Virus record (IMG/VR): IMGVR_UViG_3300044617_001078
Span: 1-44,947 of that record
Reading direction: 5' to 3' (one strand)
Origin: a virus
Length of the DNA: 44,947 nt
Shown here: in pieces, positions 19,101 through 25,146 of the stretch
How the letters are laid out: every line of letters starts with the position of its first letter
How positions within the stretch are numbered: position 1 is the stretch's first letter
Made by a program: the position numbers and the translations under genes
The notes under the pieces: generated by a model
Database searches by the model: none
Told to the model about the DNA's origin: nothing
The model's input: the letters and a program-made list of their open reading frames with translations, nothing else

Positions 19101-21615
19101 CGAGGCCGGAATCCGCGATGAGGCCGTCAGGCTGGTGCAGTCCATCCCCGGAGTGGGCCGCCGCTACCTCAAGTCCGTCAGCACCGCCAAGGGGATGCGC
19201 GACCTCCAGCGGATTCTCCACCGGCTTCGCAAGGATCTTGCCAAATCGGTCGCCCGCGACTCCCGCCGGCGTGCTCAGGCCATGGCAAAGATGTTCAAGA
19301 AGCTCAACGACGACCGCCTCGCTCTCGCCCGTAAGGCCCTGTACGACATCGAGGAGGCTTGGAAGGCGATCAAGTCCAAGGACACCGGGACTATCCGGGC
19401 CGAAGAACTGGCCCAAGCCATGCGGGAGTCGGCCGAGCAGATCAAGGCTCTCATCACCGAGCAGCGCGACGAGGACAAGGTTCGGGTTCTCGGCAAGATC
19501 ATCCTGATGAGCGAGCACCGGGACGACATGGTTGAGCGGATCACGAAGCAGAAGGAACTGCCCCAGACCGAGAAGGTAGGCGCCGACCGCACGCCGGGCG
19601 GGGTTCGCCTGTTCATGCGGAAATACGCCAACTTCCGGACCCTCATGCAGATCCTTGATGGGCAGTTTGACGAAAACGGGATCTTCGCCCGTGCCCACCG
19701 CGCCATGGCTGCGCGTCGGACGCTGGAGCTTGGGAAGAACCAGGAGTTCATCGACCGGGCCGAGGCGATCGTCAAGGCGAACGGGTACAAGTCTTGGGCC
19801 GACTTCACCAAGCGGACGACCGGCTCGCTCGGGGACGCCTCCGTCGATTTCGTGAACATCGAGCTTGGCGACCGCAAGCGAATCCCCGTTGGGCTCGCCA
19901 TGGCCCTCTACGCCCAAGACCCCGAAACCAAGTCCCTCATGCACGAGGGGCAGGTGTTCAAGTTCCACCGCAACGACCTCAAGGGCTTCACGGTTGACGA
20001 TTACAAACTCGCGGAACTGGAGGCCGCACTGACCCCGGCGCAGAAGACCATCGCCGTTGCGATCAACCGCCTGCGGTCGGAGATGCAGTACGACCGGGCC
20101 GATGCGGTTTACAAGGACATCACCGGCAATCGCTTGGTGAAAGTCCCGGACCACTACCCCCGCCAGCGAATCCTCGACCAGATCGGAAACCCTGACACCG
20201 TGGACGTGGCCCGCGTGGCAATCGGAGAATGGGCGGTTCAGTCGCTTGAGAACTCGGGGTTCACCATCCAGCGCGTCAACTCCCGCGCGCCCTTGCTCCT
20301 CTCCGACTTCGCCGAAACCCAGGTGAGGGCGTTCCAGGGCACCGAGATGATGATTCAGCGGGCGCAGCTCGTCAAGTACCTCAAGGGAACGATCATGCAC
20401 CCGGATGTCATCAACCAGATCAACGCGCGGTATGGCACCGCGATGGTCAAACGGCTCGCCGGCGTCATCGCCGAATACTCCGGGCACACCCAGCCGGAAG
20501 CCGACCCGCTTGCCCGCCGTGCCGCCTCCAAGATCGCGCAGACTATGACGCAGACCAACCCCCTGACCTGGCTGCGCAACCTCTCAACGGTGTTCCGTCT
20601 TCCCCTTGCCCTTGTGGATGGGTCGGCCGTGGCGACCAGCGACGTGCTCGCGGCGATGCCCAAGGCGGCCGCCAGCATGAACAAGACCATGGGGCTTCTG
20701 CTCAAACACTCCCCGGATCTTCGCCACCGTTGGAGTCACGCCGGGGCCGCCATCTCCCTCATGCCCACCGGCGCCGCGCCCGACGCCGATTCGCATTTCG
20801 CCGACGCTAGCAAGGCCACCATGCGGCAACTCCTCCATGCGTTCAAGGGGCTCAAAACCGGCAACTTCACCGAGCGAGCGGGGCAGGCTGGGCGTGCGTA
20901 TGACGCCACCCTCGACGCGATCAAACTCGGCAACACCTTCGACGGCTATGCCGCCGCCGTCGCCTATCACGTCTTCCGGGCCAAGGCGCCCACCAACCTG
21001 AGCCCGGCCGCCCAAGACCGTTGGGCCGCACGGCGCGCCTCCGATGCGTTCATGCAGACCGCCAACACGAACGACCTCCTCAACGCGACCGAGTTCCAGA
21101 CCGAAGCGCGGCGGAGCATCACGGCCGCCCTGCTGCTGACGTTCACGTCTGACATCGCCAAAATGCAGAACCTCGCGTACCTCTCCGGCAAGCGGGGCGG
21201 GAAGTCCATGGGCGTCACCGCCGGCTCCATCGTCGCAAGCGTGGCGTGGTCCACGGCGATCCGCTACGTTGCCGCTGCGATTCTCGGCGACGACGCGGAG
21301 AAGCGGGACGAGGAGGCGGTTCAGTCTGTGATGGACGAGCTGTTGAGCCTGCTTCCCCTCGGCGTCAACGTCATCGCCCCGCTCGCCAAGTTCCTCACAA
21401 GCGGCTCGACGTACAGAGGCTCGGGGCTGCTGGATACGCCATTTACCTCGCTGGTCAAGCACTTCGAGGCGATCGTCGGGCAGATCCAGAGGGAAGACAC
21501 CAACGTCGCGGAAGTGGCATACCGCACGTTCCGGCTGGTGTTCGATCCCATCGGAAACCCCCTCGGCCCGATCAGCGGCATGGCACGGCGGGCGATCAAG
21601 AACTACGGAGAATGA
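10135..21615 (+). CDS. Giant polyvalent virion protein: SNF2-type helicase plus N6-adenine methyltransferase
   Basis: A 3,826-residue single frame. From the N-terminus: helical Gly/Ala region (to about 370); Pro-rich linker (about 374-412); Gln/Arg repeats (about 665-860); mixed domains; a DUF5710-like patch near 1803-1827 (AGGRW, KAW). A superfamily 2 helicase follows, with Walker A GSGKT at 1940-1944, DEAH at 2010-2013, and motifs V and VI at 2333-2342 and 2368-2375. The methyltransferase has a SAM motif at 2499-2506 (LEPSAGMG) and NPPF at 2561-2564. The C-terminal thousand residues are helical, Ala-rich, with hydrophobic helices near 3697-3717. Helicase-methyltransferase proteins of this kind (polyvalent proteins, DarB-like) are thought to enter with phage DNA and protect it from restriction. 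Promoter-like hairpin element upstream; last gene of the late block. Confidence 0.85.
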   Translation: MAIAPPQDDILIRVQQRLAQRGITGAEAASIVAKIEAKLGRVSGPGVGMQRAVGQPSIPTPRGEPVDPRYAKFQVDPNDPLVARGLKPRQIAATPEEIAANGTRFAAPTTQPVESMGMFRSGAKALYGGLEDAGDFGITADMLAADNRVTPEVGNRFAQIQAQKRSRPMSEGAAAYAQASQGGAMSLLSFAADRPGAFLQGAIDQNLQSLGSTAASIVGAPLAGALAPTLMGSGSGLAEASNELAAALEAEGVDVTDGGAVTRAMNTPDVRARVRDRVLTKSTTVGAADFATMGIASRIPGGKTFMGKLASQVAQTGVEGVGGMAGEALSQVASGQELQTGDILSEGIGELLPGSAQVAALGARRLLNPTTPPPSSPASPTPGGPAPGGVGGNARPPSPPSTPPVDPMDAVADSLDERFKMKPSVLNPLAPPPAVNPGPVPSQTGRDNGINTVRPGSREEVTARMDQKIASGMDRESAFKAVQEELTAEAEDRLSVDGEILVDEYGDEWQVEHFRTERGGPKNKRGLAKLTNDNGEPVPPNERGTILGDGAIVFARSLRRRSEVGGSPGTPSGVDTTSQAPREPWQMTRVEWDNLIAEHPFVNDPSNSKNDIAYFIAKQRTKHANSVGIAYHGGKPVPPEVLAGYGYTPKPPAKPDSSSEQQAPEADPYEQATQNLLQQRAERKKARAAADELAVIDGALANIKEQRAARRAGRIGTNAYTPVPAKQPPTFEQQFEANILEQRNARRAARAQQAPAAAPAQAMESVLRDETPDEIAIRAIMQQRAAAKTKRQVRDIFRARVDAPVSEDQAAAFRAEAEARREGIRGQRTSPPLSRTEQQYQDQNAQRVARIRAQREDPNFTDRLGTEQWPAAGQIRGARGQWPAGNQPRSEGQQQGAASRSQPGGSVPAATNQERANGEEAPQAERLLKDEEDVFERLGRESDERKKQMREFLDANRGKPFTVHSTEYGATIAFTPSAKHPGEWQVTWFSPRDGKPSGDTRYATWDAAVAAEGRFGQLKPETAKVIGTAAPAESSAPQGTGAVGAETDADAMLEKIKEQLGRGSGRQSADMIRAFQELGSTLVPGVRLQDAEEVGRMYAMLDDGTVTLAEYTNYIDDLRKSGKVAKTAPAKSKPLAKSQIIDQLEPKLPDSTRADVRATSNVRRDELRKKTRDQLLKMLEDRTKIRQDIEATKPLMDAWYASLMQTAEGAGSSWQLALKAVADKHGVGMPPPATRGEMAASLASKLAQKGVDAPKLIPQENADGTDRGTTGGVGAARGDGQGPGQGQQGTNAQATRGNAAPAGGVREEPPAAQAQVGGSSDSQIRAAKRQAEEDKKKQRRAEAAKKAAETRAFNNRNPSHFTRGHIAEQIMRLARSLPDTDTQYGVLGNAEDSQAPGDYISFSFTGKLPTEVLQAIDAEPHLRTLLRVVPSGGLGADWMGHLGVDEYVRQLRLTFYEGHGKDNYGLVVARRKLEHWRGGNAEADFLLWALDRIENSPDMRPDWEMVPAADITPGSTLKIIGEDFDATAAKYGEIVLSDGIEFPLQVLEAYGVPVDKGTMKKGTQEPAPKPETPDFGIEDAADPLAAVSDRIESTETITMDDGETATIYKLADGFEVVDSPEGVELRRRIGPGVQRLGTYSSVEDAIGSVAPKIAPENEWLPPNDDGEEFRAWAMSLVTGLESRVDMVRTATNEADERGVFFTVSNKAGGQSTYGVRAFKGRAFVVESTRGYMTKGAAHVLSEHPNARTALVEAITLEDAPKPAKAEPAPVSTDAATKILADKGIIVTKTTTKNGTPVWELTGQTFDHKDAIRSAGGRWYGPKKAWSVYDEQAITKLAGTIGGGSTVDGGVAGQAAGVVADSDDDLARQRARERLDATPDERGTGADYARTVTPGTAALIRKGEAFGIPTDVATEQIEDIGMAMAAHRQGRKLFIIGNDAGSGKTFVLGGIIREMRAKFPAVVYVTMNQDLIEQIKRNLKDYDIGGVTFATYSDLSSGKVESTPGQLLILDEAHNIKNTESARGKNGKKAVANAGFTVFASATPYENPVQAEYLAPTGVFDEAGGHTEWAKIYGAAVRKWKDSEGTHEEVYWVSTKDSTKDALQAKGWLERKGVFTQRRIRLDPAMVQARFRRVPVEQKWLDLFNRVLAVYDDALSEWKDPLTGRSRDPRVAAMVAMHRENALKRILEAAKVNAAIDRAKEELAAGRKVAMFVETKSEREIGRYRKSNAKPNSESYTFPQMQAIMREWEQDRAADRAAGDRGQPPPFSPAILTIAAAMHDAGIDETLPSVVDEIEAAFGKDAALYTGSVTPAKAAQNREAWRLGKFKVLIITMDKGGTGLSLHDTVGDQPTTQINVNMPWTATKVKQVSARTGRYGLKSKVVMEWLFSADIPFEKRLARRVGGRIRDMGATVSGINIASATKLADFDFKADEDIGDMALGVGTEPEADTNGTEEQYRQANRLEAAERRADDTSGDFFQTPHPIALFMARVAGITSGTKVLEPSAGMGRIVRYIPAGASLTMIEQHPGRVRKLEAMNRGKVVNTDFVQWAKDNKDTQDVVLMNPPFSRIAGEGWQDVSHVMAAWDTLREGGRLVAVMSVGFTFHQDQQSAEFREWVESTGATVFKLPERAFKNSGTGVRTVLLIADKRTGDYADAGEYQVDSMDELPSLEDEVPSRALDRDEKPNEPAPTAPPKFSDSEGVFGQKTESITGTQRGMFGDISPDPMPEMQDEYPGIRRGESVEQYRKRMGTTDTPDMFGGPSSSGGDPKRPQRAPSNMADRAIGALERIAADAEARMQARAKKRGTRLYSTPIPNPRDVIDTAAWAASKALVAQIKGARAIGKFITDQVAARWPDAKFDPAVLRRTARRFMDGAKTPQDVYARWQAARNKDDAARTKTAAGAAVDPKAVKEAAAVGTAQRPDVAARIVAEVRKSFRAGKEAGRVQALAALKPVITKAKQAAIRAEQMRKIEQRGGKDAAAAATQAAKVQAETEAGIRDEAVRLVQSIPGVGRRYLKSVSTAKGMRDLQRILHRLRKDLAKSVARDSRRRAQAMAKMFKKLNDDRLALARKALYDIEEAWKAIKSKDTGTIRAEELAQAMRESAEQIKALITEQRDEDKVRVLGKIILMSEHRDDMVERITKQKELPQTEKVGADRTPGGVRLFMRKYANFRTLMQILDGQFDENGIFARAHRAMAARRTLELGKNQEFIDRAEAIVKANGYKSWADFTKRTTGSLGDASVDFVNIELGDRKRIPVGLAMALYAQDPETKSLMHEGQVFKFHRNDLKGFTVDDYKLAELEAALTPAQKTIAVAINRLRSEMQYDRADAVYKDITGNRLVKVPDHYPRQRILDQIGNPDTVDVARVAIGEWAVQSLENSGFTIQRVNSRAPLLLSDFAETQVRAFQGTEMMIQRAQLVKYLKGTIMHPDVINQINARYGTAMVKRLAGVIAEYSGHTQPEADPLARRAASKIAQTMTQTNPLTWLRNLSTVFRLPLALVDGSAVATSDVLAAMPKAAASMNKTMGLLLKHSPDLRHRWSHAGAAISLMPTGAAPDADSHFADASKATMRQLLHAFKGLKTGNFTERAGQAGRAYDATLDAIKLGNTFDGYAAAVAYHVFRAKAPTNLSPAAQDRWAARRASDAFMQTANTNDLLNATEFQTEARRSITAALLLTFTSDIAKMQNLAYLSGKRGGKSMGVTAGSIVASVAWSTAIRYVAAAILGDDAEKRDEEAVQSVMDELLSLLPLGVNVIAPLAKFLTSGSTYRGSGLLDTPFTSLVKHFEAIVGQIQREDTNVAEVAYRTFRLVFDPIGNPLGPISGMARRAIKNYGE

Positions 21616-21616
21616 C

Positions 21617-21757
21617 CTACTTGACCATCGCGTAGATGAGCACGGCCAGGCATCCGCCCACCCAAACGCGCGCCATGATCTTCGCGCGCCATGATCCACA
21701 CTCGGCATCCCGCCAGCGGATGAACTCCTCCACGAACGCGCGGTAGGTGCTTGCCAT
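21617..21757 (-). CDS. 46-residue single-membrane-helix protein on the opposite strand
   Basis: An open frame of 46 codons, below usual ORF cutoffs. It begins MASTYRAFVEEFIRWRD and ends with a hydrophobic stretch (GGCLAVLIYAMV), consistent with a small membrane anchor. A TAGGAT hexamer lies only 6 bases before the ATG (21764-21769, minus strand), which would make a nearly leaderless message. Its stop is 1 base beyond the stop of the giant gene on the other strand. A 14-bp tandem repeat lies inside it. It could be spurious; the evidence is composition and an open frame only. Confidence 0.35.
   Translation of the reverse strand: MASTYRAFVEEFIRWRDAECGSWRAKIMARVWVGGCLAVLIYAMVK
21667..21696. repeat. 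Tandem 14-bp direct repeat (16-bp spacing)
   Basis: CGCGCGCCATGATC occurs at 21667-21680 and again at 21683-21696. The 16-bp period is not a multiple of three, so it is not driven by the overlapping small reading frame. It lies between the end of the late block and the integrase gene, where an operator or recombination-accessory site would fit. Confidence 0.6.
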
Positions 21758-21855
21758 ACCCCAATCCTACCGCCGCCCCACCTAAACACAATCCCCAACA
21801 ACACGCGAACGGCGCGAACACCCCCCCGATAACCCCATCCCCTCGCGCTTTGGTA

Positions 21856-21904
21856 TTGCGGACATCGTTGCCAAGCCGTAGATTTGCCCCCTCTGGGGGT
21901 TCCA
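21856..21904 (+). promoter_or_regulatory. Candidate integrase promoter and leader hairpin
   Basis: TTGCGG (21856-21861) and TAGATT (21879-21884) are 17 bases apart, a plausible weak sigma70-type pair. A hairpin CCCCC-TCT-GGGGG (21887-21899) follows and ends 5 bases before ATG 21905. The G run in the 3' arm is the only Shine-Dalgarno-like sequence, so it would be partly occluded. Confidence 0.45.
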
Positions 21905-23290
21905 ATGGAGTTACTTCTACGGTTGACCGCAGCCGATCTGCAACGCAACCCAATACTTTGCAAAACCTTACGCTCGCAGCTCGGCGTACTGTTCGGCATG
22001 TCAAGGCCAGCACGCGGGACCGCGCGCACGGATGCGCCGCGTCGTGACCCACCCGATAATCGCCTCCGAGAGTGGGGGCGGGTTCTTACCGATTCCAGCG
22101 GCTTCACCGCGAAGCACGCCGCGAAGTCCTGCGCAGCCGTCGCGGAGTTCCTGACGCACTCCGGCGGCTCTCTGACGCGCAAGGCGGGCCGTGAGTGGCT
22201 TGCGCACCTCAACGCCTCCGGAAGTCGCAAGACCGCCGCAAACAAGCTCTCCGCCCTTCGCCAGTGGGGCGAGTTCTTGGAGGCTGAGGGCCATATCGAC
22301 CGCAACCCGTGGGCGGGTATCGCCGTCGCCCGAGGATTCCGCGCGCCGGGCTGGGCACCGTTCACGCTCGAGCAGGTTCAGGCCCTCATCCGCGTCGCCG
22401 AGAAGCGGGAGAGCACGCCGAAGCGGGGGACCAACACGGGGCCATTGGCAAGCACATGGTACGCCTTGCTCGCGCTCACAGGGCTCCGGTACTCCGAGTG
22501 TCGGGCGCTCAAGTGGGCTCACGTTGACCTCGCCGCCGGCACGCTGACTGTCCGAGCGGACAAGGCCCGCCGCGCCGACACCATCCCCCTCGCCACCGAG
22601 GCCATTGCCGCTCTGGAAATATGGCGCGCCTACGCCCGCGGCAGGAAATGGAGCCGGGGGGACGCGCCCAAGCGGCAAAAGTCCGGCTTCATCTTCCCGC
22701 AGGCACCGAGCCATCACACGCTGGAGGCCGACATGGCCGCGTGCGGGATCACGAAAGACGCCGAAAACAAAGGGCAATGGCACCGTTTCAGGAAAACCGC
22801 GATTGCCGAACGAGCTGCCCGCGGCGCGAGCGTGCGCGACCTGTACCACTTCGCGCGGCACTCCGATCCGACCACGACGCTAAAAATCTATGACCGTGCG
22901 AATGTTGCGCAACTTCGGGACGTTGCGGAACTTATGCCGAGGCTCAACGGATTCTTGCAGAAATGTGTGGACCATGGCCCTGGTGCTGTCGATACTCATG
23001 GGGTCAAGGCAAATCAGGGAAGTCTTATGCCAACCAGAGAACAACCAACCCCCTCACCCGCCACGGCTTCCCGCGGCCTTGACAATCGCGCAATCGGCGC
23101 GGGTGCAGGGGTTGGCTGTTCTCAAGATCGCGAGCCGTCGCCAGCAACCCGAGAAGAATGGAGCCGGGGGGAATTGAACCCCAGGCTCTTGGACTGTCTC
23201 ATCCAGTCCCATCTCGGACTTCTGGCGGCGCTCGAAGGAGCGTCCCGTGTCCGATCCCAAGACCTGTCAGCACTGCGGCCGTCCAACTGA
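21905..23290 (+). CDS. int: Tyrosine-family integrase
   Basis: A 461-residue protein starting at ATG 21905. Residues about 50-130 look like the SAM-like core-binding domain. The catalytic domain shows Arg195 (TGLRYSE), His293-x-x-Arg296 (HRFR), His319 (ARHSDP) and nucleophile Tyr329 (LKIYDR). These are the tyrosine recombinase residues that cut and rejoin attP and attB. The known fold would normally end near residue 360; about 100 further residues follow with codon use unlike the rest, and the tRNA-like attP candidate lies within that extension. The reading frame therefore crosses attP, so integration would change the C-terminus. Integrase identity is certain; the biological reality of the tail is not. 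Confidence 0.9.
   Translation: MELLLRLTAADLQRNPILCKTLRSQLGVLFGMSRPARGTARTDAPRRDPPDNRLREWGRVLTDSSGFTAKHAAKSCAAVAEFLTHSGGSLTRKAGREWLAHLNASGSRKTAANKLSALRQWGEFLEAEGHIDRNPWAGIAVARGFRAPGWAPFTLEQVQALIRVAEKRESTPKRGTNTGPLASTWYALLALTGLRYSECRALKWAHVDLAAGTLTVRADKARRADTIPLATEAIAALEIWRAYARGRKWSRGDAPKRQKSGFIFPQAPSHHTLEADMAACGITKDAENKGQWHRFRKTAIAERAARGASVRDLYHFARHSDPTTTLKIYDRANVAQLRDVAELMPRLNGFLQKCVDHGPGAVDTHGVKANQGSLMPTREQPTPSPATASRGLDNRAIGAGAGVGCSQDREPSPATREEWSRGELNPRLLDCLIQSHLGLLAALEGASRVRSQDLSALRPSN
23037..23210. other. attP: Probable attP region: inverted repeat plus tRNA/tmRNA 3'-end-like core
   Basis: A 16-bp inverted repeat (GAGAACAACCAACCCC at 23037-23052 against 23108-23123, one mismatch) lies next to a tRNA 3'-half-like sequence on the minus strand (23159-23209). 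Integrases of this family usually cross over at the 3' end of a tRNA or tmRNA gene and carry a copy of that end as attP, near int. Position directly beyond the catalytic part of int supports this. The exact core length cannot be set without the host attB. Confidence 0.6.
23159..23209 (-). other. tRNA/tmRNA 3'-end-like fragment
   Basis: Read on the minus strand it shows a T-arm-like stem around TTCAATT (plus positions 23172-23178), then an acceptor-like CGGCTCC with discriminator A at 23159, and a 6-bp stem GGACTG/CAGTCC upstream. No 5' acceptor strand (GGAGCCG) is present nearby, so it is only a 3' fragment and not a working tRNA. The 3' end resembles that of bacterial tmRNA, which often serves as an integration target, or a tRNA. 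The int frame reads through it in antisense. Confidence 0.6.
23229..23242 (+). promoter_or_regulatory. Hairpin holding the Shine-Dalgarno of the next gene
   Basis: CGCTC-GAAG-GAGCG folds into five base pairs with a tetraloop; the Shine-Dalgarno AAGGAG spans loop and 3' arm. The GTG start at 23247 follows 4 bases later. It lies within the integrase reading frame. Confidence 0.4.
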
Positions 23291-23561
23291 GTCGGTAGAC
23301 CAAAGGCTGCGCGGCTTGTTCGCCGCCCGCGTGGGGATGCCCGCGCGTTTGAACCGTCGCAGCGACGCCGCGAGCACGAACGAGCTGGCGACGGCCATGC
23401 GTGCGGCGAAGGACGGGGACATCGTTGGTCCGTTTGCTGAGGATGTGATCGACCCCCGCAGCGCGTACGCCTCGCCCCGCCGCGCGGTGGGGTTCATCGA
23501 GTTCAAGCCCGGCGAGGAGCCGGAGCGGTGGGATGCTGATTGGGACGGGGGTGTGAAGTGA
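23247..23561 (+). CDS. Small zinc-finger-like protein
   Basis: A 104-residue protein starting at GTG 23247. A single CxxC (CQHC, residues 7-10) near the N-terminus suggests half of a zinc site; the rest is charged and helical. It overlaps the 3' end of int by 44 bp in another frame, and its stop overlaps the next GTG. Shine-Dalgarno GAAGGAG precedes it within a hairpin. Function unknown. It is the first gene of the early operon and could be regulatory. Confidence 0.6.
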   Translation: MSDPKTCQHCGRPTESVDQRLRGLFAARVGMPARLNRRSDAASTNELATAMRAAKDGDIVGPFAEDVIDPRSAYASPRRAVGFIEFKPGEEPERWDADWDGGVK

Positions 23562-23830
23562 ATACCACGAACTACCACGAAAACCTCAAAACCCTCATTC
23601 TGGTGCTGGAGCGCGGGCAGGAAGAGGAAACATTCGAGTGCACGATCATTTCCGTGTTTCCCGATCACATCGCGTTCATCTGGGAAGACTCTGACAGCCT
23701 CCGGCTGGATGTTGAAGCACTTGCCAAAGCCGCGGCAAGCATCGACATGAAAGCGACCGTGATGCACTTCGGTGAATCAATGGCGGTGGAACTGTGGCCG
23801 CTCACCAAGACCGAAGGGGGTGTGGGATGA
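23558..23830 (+). CDS. Unknown early protein
   Basis: A 90-residue protein starting at GTG 23558 within a GTGA overlap; an upstream ATG frame (23540) is in the previous gene and lacks support. Predicted alpha/beta, acidic, soluble. Its partner downstream has similar size and its C-terminal half shares a pattern (hydrophobic strand, helix with Ala/Lys, then strand ending in LW), so the two may be paralogues. No family recognised. Confidence 0.6.
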   Translation: MNTTNYHENLKTLILVLERGQEEETFECTIISVFPDHIAFIWEDSDSLRLDVEALAKAAASIDMKATVMHFGESMAVELWPLTKTEGGVG

Positions 23831-24153
23831 GCGTGCTCCTCGATGCGAACGGAAAGAGCGTCGGCTGGAACATCATCAACAACCTCAATGCGATGCTGAA
23901 TGAGATGGACGAGGGCAACGACGAGCACTCGATAGGTCACGCGGAAGTAGTGGTCGGCGAGCCGCTGGAACTACGTTTCCCCGACATCAAAGTCTTGTGC
24001 GGTGTGGATATGGCGCATGTCGCCAACGTGGCCGCCAAGTACGGGTTTGAGTCAACCCTGAACGGGTACAACGGGGTGGTAGCGATTCACCTGTGGGCCC
24101 ACGACACCACCAAAAACGACACCGCGACAGAAACACAGAACGCACACACCTAG
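23827..24153 (+). CDS. Unknown early protein, possible paralogue of the preceding gene product
   Basis: A 108-residue soluble protein starting at ATG 23827 in an ATGA overlap. It has several Asn and Asp residues and a C-terminal stretch (GVVAIHLWA) resembling the end of the preceding protein (MAVELWP). It lies between the integrase region and the recombination genes. No domain can be named. Confidence 0.6.
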   Translation: MSVLLDANGKSVGWNIINNLNAMLNEMDEGNDEHSIGHAEVVVGEPLELRFPDIKVLCGVDMAHVANVAAKYGFESTLNGYNGVVAIHLWAHDTTKNDTATETQNAHT

Positions 24154-24231
24154 CGCCGCGTGGCGCTCGCTCGACCGCCGTTCACACCCGGCGGGAGAGC
24201 CTGCACCACCCTGCGGGAGAAAGGCCACCAC

Positions 24232-25146
24232 ATGGCTATTACAGAACTGCAAAGGACGAAGAGACAGCAAACGCTCGGAGCATCGGACATTCCGACCATC
24301 TTTGGGCTCAACCCGTGGAAGACGCCCGCGGATCTGTGGCTTGAGAAGACCGGCCGCGTCGAGGCTCCCGACGCAGGCGAAGCCGCTGAAATCGGTGACG
24401 CGCTCGAAGCGGGCATCAAGCCCCTCGCGGAACGCCGCTTGGGCTTCAAGCTCGTCAAGCCGACCGGGACGTTTGTTCACGAGAACGGCGTGATGTCCGC
24501 AAACGTGGACCTGATGGTGAACAAGGCCCAGCGCGGCAGCGCGATCTGTGAAATCAAGACCACCGGCAAGGCTGACGAGTGGGAGAACGATTCGATTCCG
24601 TCCCGCGTGCTGGTGCAGGTCGCCGCCCAAATGGCGTGCGCCGGTTCGGTGCAGGCCCACATCGCGGCACTGGTCGCCCGGTTCGGGCTCTCGATGGAGA
24701 TGCGGCTGGTCGAGCGCAACCAGGAGGTTGCCGAGTTGATCGAGGCGATCGAGACTCGGGCGTGCGAGTGGTGGCGGAAGCACATCGAGGGCGACACCCC
24801 GCCGGAAGGCGTTGCGTCGCTGGACTACCTGAGCAAAAGGGTCAGGGCCGCCGGCAAGGTGGTAAAGGTGCCCGTCGTGCTCGTCACGCAGTACCAGGCT
24901 GCAAAGGACGTGGCGAAGGCGGCCGAAGAGGCAGCGGACGCGGCAAAGGCGGCACTGGTTCAGGCTCTCGGAGACGGCGACGCGGGCGAGGCTGAGGACG
25001 GGAGCGTGGTGAAATACACCAACGTGGTGACGACCAGACTGGACAGCACGGCGCTCAAGGCCGCGCACCCGGTTCTGTTCGCGGAGTTCAGCAAAGACTC
25101 GGCCTATCGCCGGTTGACGGTGAAGACCGCGAAGGGAGGCGTGTGA
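24232..25146 (+). CDS. YqaJ-type (lambda exonuclease-like) viral recombinase
   Basis: A 304-residue protein starting at ATG 24232 with GAGAAAGG 8-15 bases upstream. It matches the YqaJ viral recombinase family of PD-(D/E)xK nucleases: S-D at 18-19, Glu59 in the GDALE patch, Asp93 (NVDLM) and the catalytic EIK at 107-109. Its job is 5'-3' resection of double-stranded DNA ends, giving 3' single strands for the annealing protein encoded next. The C-terminal 80 residues are Ala-rich and helical. Stop overlaps the recT start. Confident family call. Confidence 0.9.
   Translation: MAITELQRTKRQQTLGASDIPTIFGLNPWKTPADLWLEKTGRVEAPDAGEAAEIGDALEAGIKPLAERRLGFKLVKPTGTFVHENGVMSANVDLMVNKAQRGSAICEIKTTGKADEWENDSIPSRVLVQVAAQMACAGSVQAHIAALVARFGLSMEMRLVERNQEVAELIEAIETRACEWWRKHIEGDTPPEGVASLDYLSKRVRAAGKVVKVPVVLVTQYQAAKDVAKAAEEAADAAKAALVQALGDGDAGEAEDGSVVKYTNVVTTRLDSTALKAAHPVLFAEFSKDSAYRRLTVKTAKGGV

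Noticed and set aside
14458-20487. A 2,009-codon open frame on the minus strand opposite the giant gene
   Set aside because: It mirrors the real coding strand, as GC-rich genes often do. The + strand frame carries helicase and methyltransferase motifs; the minus frame has no recognisable domain.
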